From assembly GCA_947628245.1 (NCBI GenBank), contig CANQZH010000030.1, positions 1 to 9,255 on the forward strand: DNA of 9,255 bases. The letters run 5' to 3'. The position numbers were made by a program, and so were the translations under genes. Shown in pieces: positions 6,882-9,255 of the stretch (the stretch's first letter is position 1; the number at the start of each line of letters is the position of its first letter). The stretch comes from an uncultured Bacilli bacterium. Lineage in GTDB: Bacteria > Bacillota_I > Bacilli_A > RF39 > UBA660. Below the pieces are notes generated by a model. It was not told the origin of the DNA, searched no databases, and saw only the letters and a program-made list of their open reading frames with translations.

Positions 6882-6915
6882 TTTGTTTTTAATTTTTTTT
6901 TAAAATTTTACAAAT
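6882..6915 (-). promoter_or_regulatory. A/T tracts upstream of the -35 box (possible UP element)
   Basis: Directly upstream of the -35 box the minus strand carries long A and T runs, including nine consecutive A, in the position where an UP element contacts the RNA polymerase alpha subunits. Outer ATTTGT (6881-6886) and ACAAAT (6910-6915) form an inverted repeat. It lies just beyond the ATPase stop codon, and I see no U-tract terminator for the ATPase here. The UP-element role is inferred from position and composition. Confidence 0.4.
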
Positions 6916-6921
6916 GACGTG

Positions 6922-8139
6922 TTAATTATTAACATTATTATTTTCTAATAACCAATCAATTACATTAATTTTAGTTATTCCATTATAATCAGTTTCTAAA
7001 TCCATATTTAAAGTTATTAAAAATTTAGGATAATAATCTCCTGTTTTTTGTAATGATTTAATTTCTCTTTCTAAAATTTTTTCATCTCTAACCGATAATG
7101 CTACTTGATAATATTTTAAGCCATCTCTATTCTCGGCAACAAAATCAATTTCTAAATCATCGCCTTTTCCCACATATACTTTATAACCTCTTCTAAGTAG
7201 TTCTAAGTAAACTATATTTTCTAATATATGTCCTAAATCACTATTAGCTTTTTTCCCTAATAAATAACTTCTTAATCCAGGATCGACAACATAATATTTA
7301 TAATCTCTTGCTAATAAATTTTTACCTTTAACATCAAATCTCTCGGCTTTATAAATCAAAAAACTTTCAATAAATGCTTGTATATAATTTAAAACAGTAT
7401 GATTACTTGTAGCCATTCCTTTACTTGTTAAAGTATCACTTATTTTTTTCACTGATATTGGGCTTCCTATACTATCAAAGATAAATTTTAATATACTTTC
7501 TAATAACATTTTATCAGTTATATTATTTCTAGTAATTATGTCTTTATATATTACAGAAGTAAATATTCCTTCTAAATAAGTGTCTAAATCATTAGGATTA
7601 TCTTTAAAAATTGATATACTCCCTGGCATTCCTCCATTTTTCATATAATCTAAGAAATAATCATACCTGCTTTTATCTAAATTACTAAAAGCACTTAAAT
7701 ATTCTTTAAAAGATAAAGGTAACATTTTTATTTCCACATATCTTCCTGAAAGTAAAGTTGCAAGTTCACCTGATAGCAAATAAGCATTTGAACCAGTTAT
7801 ATATACATCTACGTTTTTTTTAATATATAAACTATTAACAGCTTTTTGAAAACTTGGAACATTTTGAACTTCATCTAAGAAAATATAATATTGTTTTTTG
7901 GAATCTATTTGTTTATTTATGTAATCATATAATTCTTTATAGTCATTAAAACTGTAGTCAACATCTTCAAGATTTATTTTTATTATTTGATCATTTTTAA
8001 TGCCTATTTCTTTTAAATATTCAATAAATAAATCAAATAAAGTAGATTTTCCACAACCTCTTACTCCGGTAACAGCTTTGATTAAATCTTTGTCTTTAAA
8101 TCTTTTTAACATCTCAAGATATTTGCTTCTTTCTATCAT
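6922..8139 (-). CDS. AAA ATPase with DUF4143 C-terminal domain
   Basis: This 405-aa protein belongs to the large COG1373-like family of ATPases, common in bacteria and mostly of unknown role. Seen: Walker A GVRGCGKST (25-33), Walker B YIFLDE (85-90), TGSNA (115-119, sensor 1), and SGRY with R133, a likely arginine finger. Then PLSFKEYL and GGMPGSI (about 169-175), a winged-helix-like segment (about 228-262), and a DUF4143 region with VVDPGLRSYLLG (284-295) and ILENIVYLELLRRGY (305-319). The end resembles a PD-(D/E)XK nuclease fold, with EIDF (330-333), but the usual E-x-K is Q-V-A (345-347), so it may be nuclease-inactive. ATG 8139 is chosen over GTG 8142 because AGAGGTGA is better spaced to it. 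It has its own -10 box. A role in stress, defence or DNA handling is possible, but nothing here proves it. Confidence 0.9.
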   Translation of the reverse strand: MIERSKYLEMLKRFKDKDLIKAVTGVRGCGKSTLFDLFIEYLKEIGIKNDQIIKINLEDVDYSFNDYKELYDYINKQIDSKKQYYIFLDEVQNVPSFQKAVNSLYIKKNVDVYITGSNAYLLSGELATLLSGRYVEIKMLPLSFKEYLSAFSNLDKSRYDYFLDYMKNGGMPGSISIFKDNPNDLDTYLEGIFTSVIYKDIITRNNITDKMLLESILKFIFDSIGSPISVKKISDTLTSKGMATSNHTVLNYIQAFIESFLIYKAERFDVKGKNLLARDYKYYVVDPGLRSYLLGKKANSDLGHILENIVYLELLRRGYKVYVGKGDDLEIDFVAENRDGLKYYQVALSVRDEKILEREIKSLQKTGDYYPKFLITLNMDLETDYNGITKINVIDWLLENNNVNN

Positions 8140-8158
8140 CACTTCACCTCTTAGAACT

Positions 8159-8164
8159 ATTATA
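8159..8164 (-). promoter_or_regulatory. -10 box of a promoter for the DUF4143 ATPase
   Basis: A perfect minus-strand TATAAT lies about 20 bases before ATG 8139, just beyond the terminator of the upstream gene. No good -35 box lies 17 bases further upstream (CTGTTT at best). The RNA leader would be only about 13 bases, enough to hold the AGAGGTGA ribosome binding site. Confidence 0.45.
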
Positions 8165-8180
8165 TATTAAATTTAACAAA

Positions 8181-8212
8181 AAAACAGCTTTTAGAAAATT
8201 TTTCCAAAAGCT
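8181..8212 (-). terminator. Intrinsic terminator of the 8243-9067 gene
   Basis: AGCTTTT (8186-8192) pairs with AAAAGCT (8206-8212), and after one mismatch GAAAA continues the pairing with TTTTC, leaving a small loop. Read on the minus strand it is followed by a seven-T run. It isolates the upstream gene from the ATPase, which has its own -10 box. Confidence 0.8.
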
Positions 8213-8242
8213 AATAATTTATCTAAGTAATAGCATTTTTAT

Positions 8243-9067
8243 TTATTTTAATTTTTTGGTTAAATGATATAAACAATTAATAGTTTGATTTTGTTCTCCT
8301 TCATTTAAATCAGCTAATCTAGTAATTAAATCTTTTTTAATCATCTTTAAAGTTTGAACGTCAAATAAAGAAGTTAAATTAGGATTATTTAAAACTAAAT
8401 AACTTGGTAGTTCTTCTAAACTTTTATTGGCATTTTTAATTTGTAATTTAGCCTTTATTTGTTCTTCATAACGCTTTTTTTGAAATAGTTTAAAAGCATT
8501 AGAAATATCTAAAAATGTTTCATAAGACCAAGAATTAGTTAAAGCATCATCATAGATTTGTCTTATATTATGATAATCCTTAATTAAATTATACCAATCA
8601 TTATTATAATATTTTTCATCTAAATTATAATTTTCATTTAAGTCTTGCCAATTAATACTATCACAAATTCTAATAATTAAAGTTCTAATATTTAGAGAAT
8701 CAACTATTAATAATTCTTTAGGAATATTTGCTAAAATATTTCTAACAGTGATATAAGTTTCATATAACCAAAGATATTTTTCTTTAGACAATTCTTTAGT
8801 AAAAGAATCACTATCAGTTAAAGTTTGATACTTAACTTCAATTTTTTTTAAGTATTCAATAATTACTCTAATAGCTTCTAAATAATCAGCTATTTTATTT
8901 TTTTGTCTTGTTTCTTCTCTAATCTTTTTTAAATTTAACCAATAATTTTTACTAAAATAATTTTTATTTACTACAGTTTGATATTTATTTTTTAAGATGA
9001 CATCAAGTTTTTGTTCTAAATCTAAAAGATCATTTAATTCTTCTTTGCTATACCAAATATTTGTCAT
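8243..9067 (-). CDS. Hypothetical helical protein
   Basis: A 274-aa protein I do not recognise. ATG 9067 has a strong ribosome binding site (GGGAGGG, 9071-9077), and the gene ends before a clear terminator, so it is very likely a real, monocistronic or operon-last gene. The composition is rich in Leu, Lys, Asn, Ile and Tyr with few Gly and Pro, and heptad-like leucine spacing appears at LDLEQKLDVILKNKY and YLEAIRVIIEYLKKIEV, suggesting mostly alpha-helix. There are no Cys pairs, no nucleotide-binding motif, no signal peptide and no membrane segment, so a soluble cytoplasmic protein is likely. Base composition resembles the neighbouring genes. No function is proposed. Confidence 0.8.
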   Translation of the reverse strand: MTNIWYSKEELNDLLDLEQKLDVILKNKYQTVVNKNYFSKNYWLNLKKIREETRQKNKIADYLEAIRVIIEYLKKIEVKYQTLTDSDSFTKELSKEKYLWLYETYITVRNILANIPKELLIVDSLNIRTLIIRICDSINWQDLNENYNLDEKYYNNDWYNLIKDYHNIRQIYDDALTNSWSYETFLDISNAFKLFQKKRYEEQIKAKLQIKNANKSLEELPSYLVLNNPNLTSLFDVQTLKMIKKDLITRLADLNEGEQNQTINCLYHLTKKLK

Positions 9068-9088
9068 AAACCCTCCCTTTTTTCGATT

Positions 9089-9116
9089 AAAAAACTTGTT
9101 TTAAAACAAGCTTTTT
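9089..9116 (-). terminator. Hairpin terminator after the 9115-9255 gene
   Basis: CTTGTTTT and AAAACAAG (9095-9110) form a perfect inverted repeat, extended by A and T runs with one bulged C. On the minus strand it ends in a run of six T. It overlaps the stop codon of the upstream gene and sits in the 47-base gap before the 8243-9067 gene, for which I see no clear promoter in the gap. Partial read-through may therefore supply that gene. Confidence 0.6.
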
Positions 9117-9255
9117 ATTCAATAATTGTTGGTGAAGATACACTATCAAGACCATCACCCATTAATTTTTCTTCTAATACTTCACTAGCTTCATCATCCA
9201 TAAATTGTTTTTGTAAAGTAAGTTCAATATCACTATATTGTCTTGCTCCAGTACC
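9115..9255 (-). CDS. C-terminal end of an unidentified protein (partial)
   Basis: The minus strand is open from the window edge for 46 codons to a TAA at 9115-9117. The tail begins GTGARQYSDIELTLQKQ and ends LDSVSSPTIIE; it is acidic, likely helical in its first half and disordered at the very end. It is followed by a hairpin terminator, and its codon use matches the neighbours, which supports a real gene end. There is too little sequence to name the family. Confidence 0.6.
   Translation of the reverse strand, partial: GTGARQYSDIELTLQKQFMDDEASEVLEEKLMGDGLDSVSSPTIIE

Noticed and set aside
6900..6936. Terminator for the ATPase gene
   Set aside because: Only short A/T inverted repeats (for example GTTAAT-T-ATTAAC) are present, with no stable stem followed by a T run on the minus strand.
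1..9255. CRISPR array, insertion sequence or tRNA genes
   Set aside because: No regularly spaced direct repeats, transposase frame, terminal repeats or tRNA-like cloverleaf were seen on either strand.

Overview
This is an AT-rich window (about one quarter G+C by eye) from what looks like a low-GC Bacillota/Bacilli or Mollicutes-related lineage. Supporting signs are the murT-gatD pair, RNase HIII (rnhC), the comEA-comEC-holA order, strong GGAGG or AGGTG ribosome binding sites, and intrinsic terminators. Tryptophan is encoded by TGG and no reading frame contains an internal TGA, so the standard bacterial code fits better than the Mycoplasma code. The sequence does not allow a species call.

Layout. 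Bases 1-2870 run on the plus strand: the 3' part of murT (its start lies outside the window), gatD overlapping it by 4 bases, then rnhC with its own promoter. A hairpin at 2869-2894 separates these from a convergent minus-strand block: comEA (5817-6488), comEC (3869-5848) and holA (2893-3831), a late-competence DNA uptake operon ending in the DNA polymerase III delta subunit. Upstream of comEA, 6489-6921 holds no protein gene. Instead it holds a G+C-richer stretch (about 39% by my count over 6601-6840) that looks like a roughly 280-nt structured RNA with a strong promoter and an intrinsic terminator. Upstream of that, still on the minus strand, are an AAA ATPase of the DUF4143 type (6922-8139), an unrecognised helical protein (8243-9067) and the last 46 codons of another unrecognised gene (9115-9255).

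How the genes work together. MurT-GatD normally amidates the D-glutamate of lipid II, with GatD releasing ammonia from glutamine. ComEA binds incoming DNA and ComEC forms the membrane channel. HolA and RNase HIII are replication and R-loop/primer housekeeping genes.

Two things stand out. First, GatD appears to have lost both its nucleophilic Cys and its catalytic His while keeping its fold and its coupling to murT. Second, the RNA upstream of comEA has two six-base hairpin loops that are perfectly complementary (one is the terminator loop), two mutually exclusive helices, and inverted repeats over both promoter boxes. I could not match it to tmRNA, RNase P RNA, SRP RNA, 6S RNA, a T-box or a riboswitch class I know.
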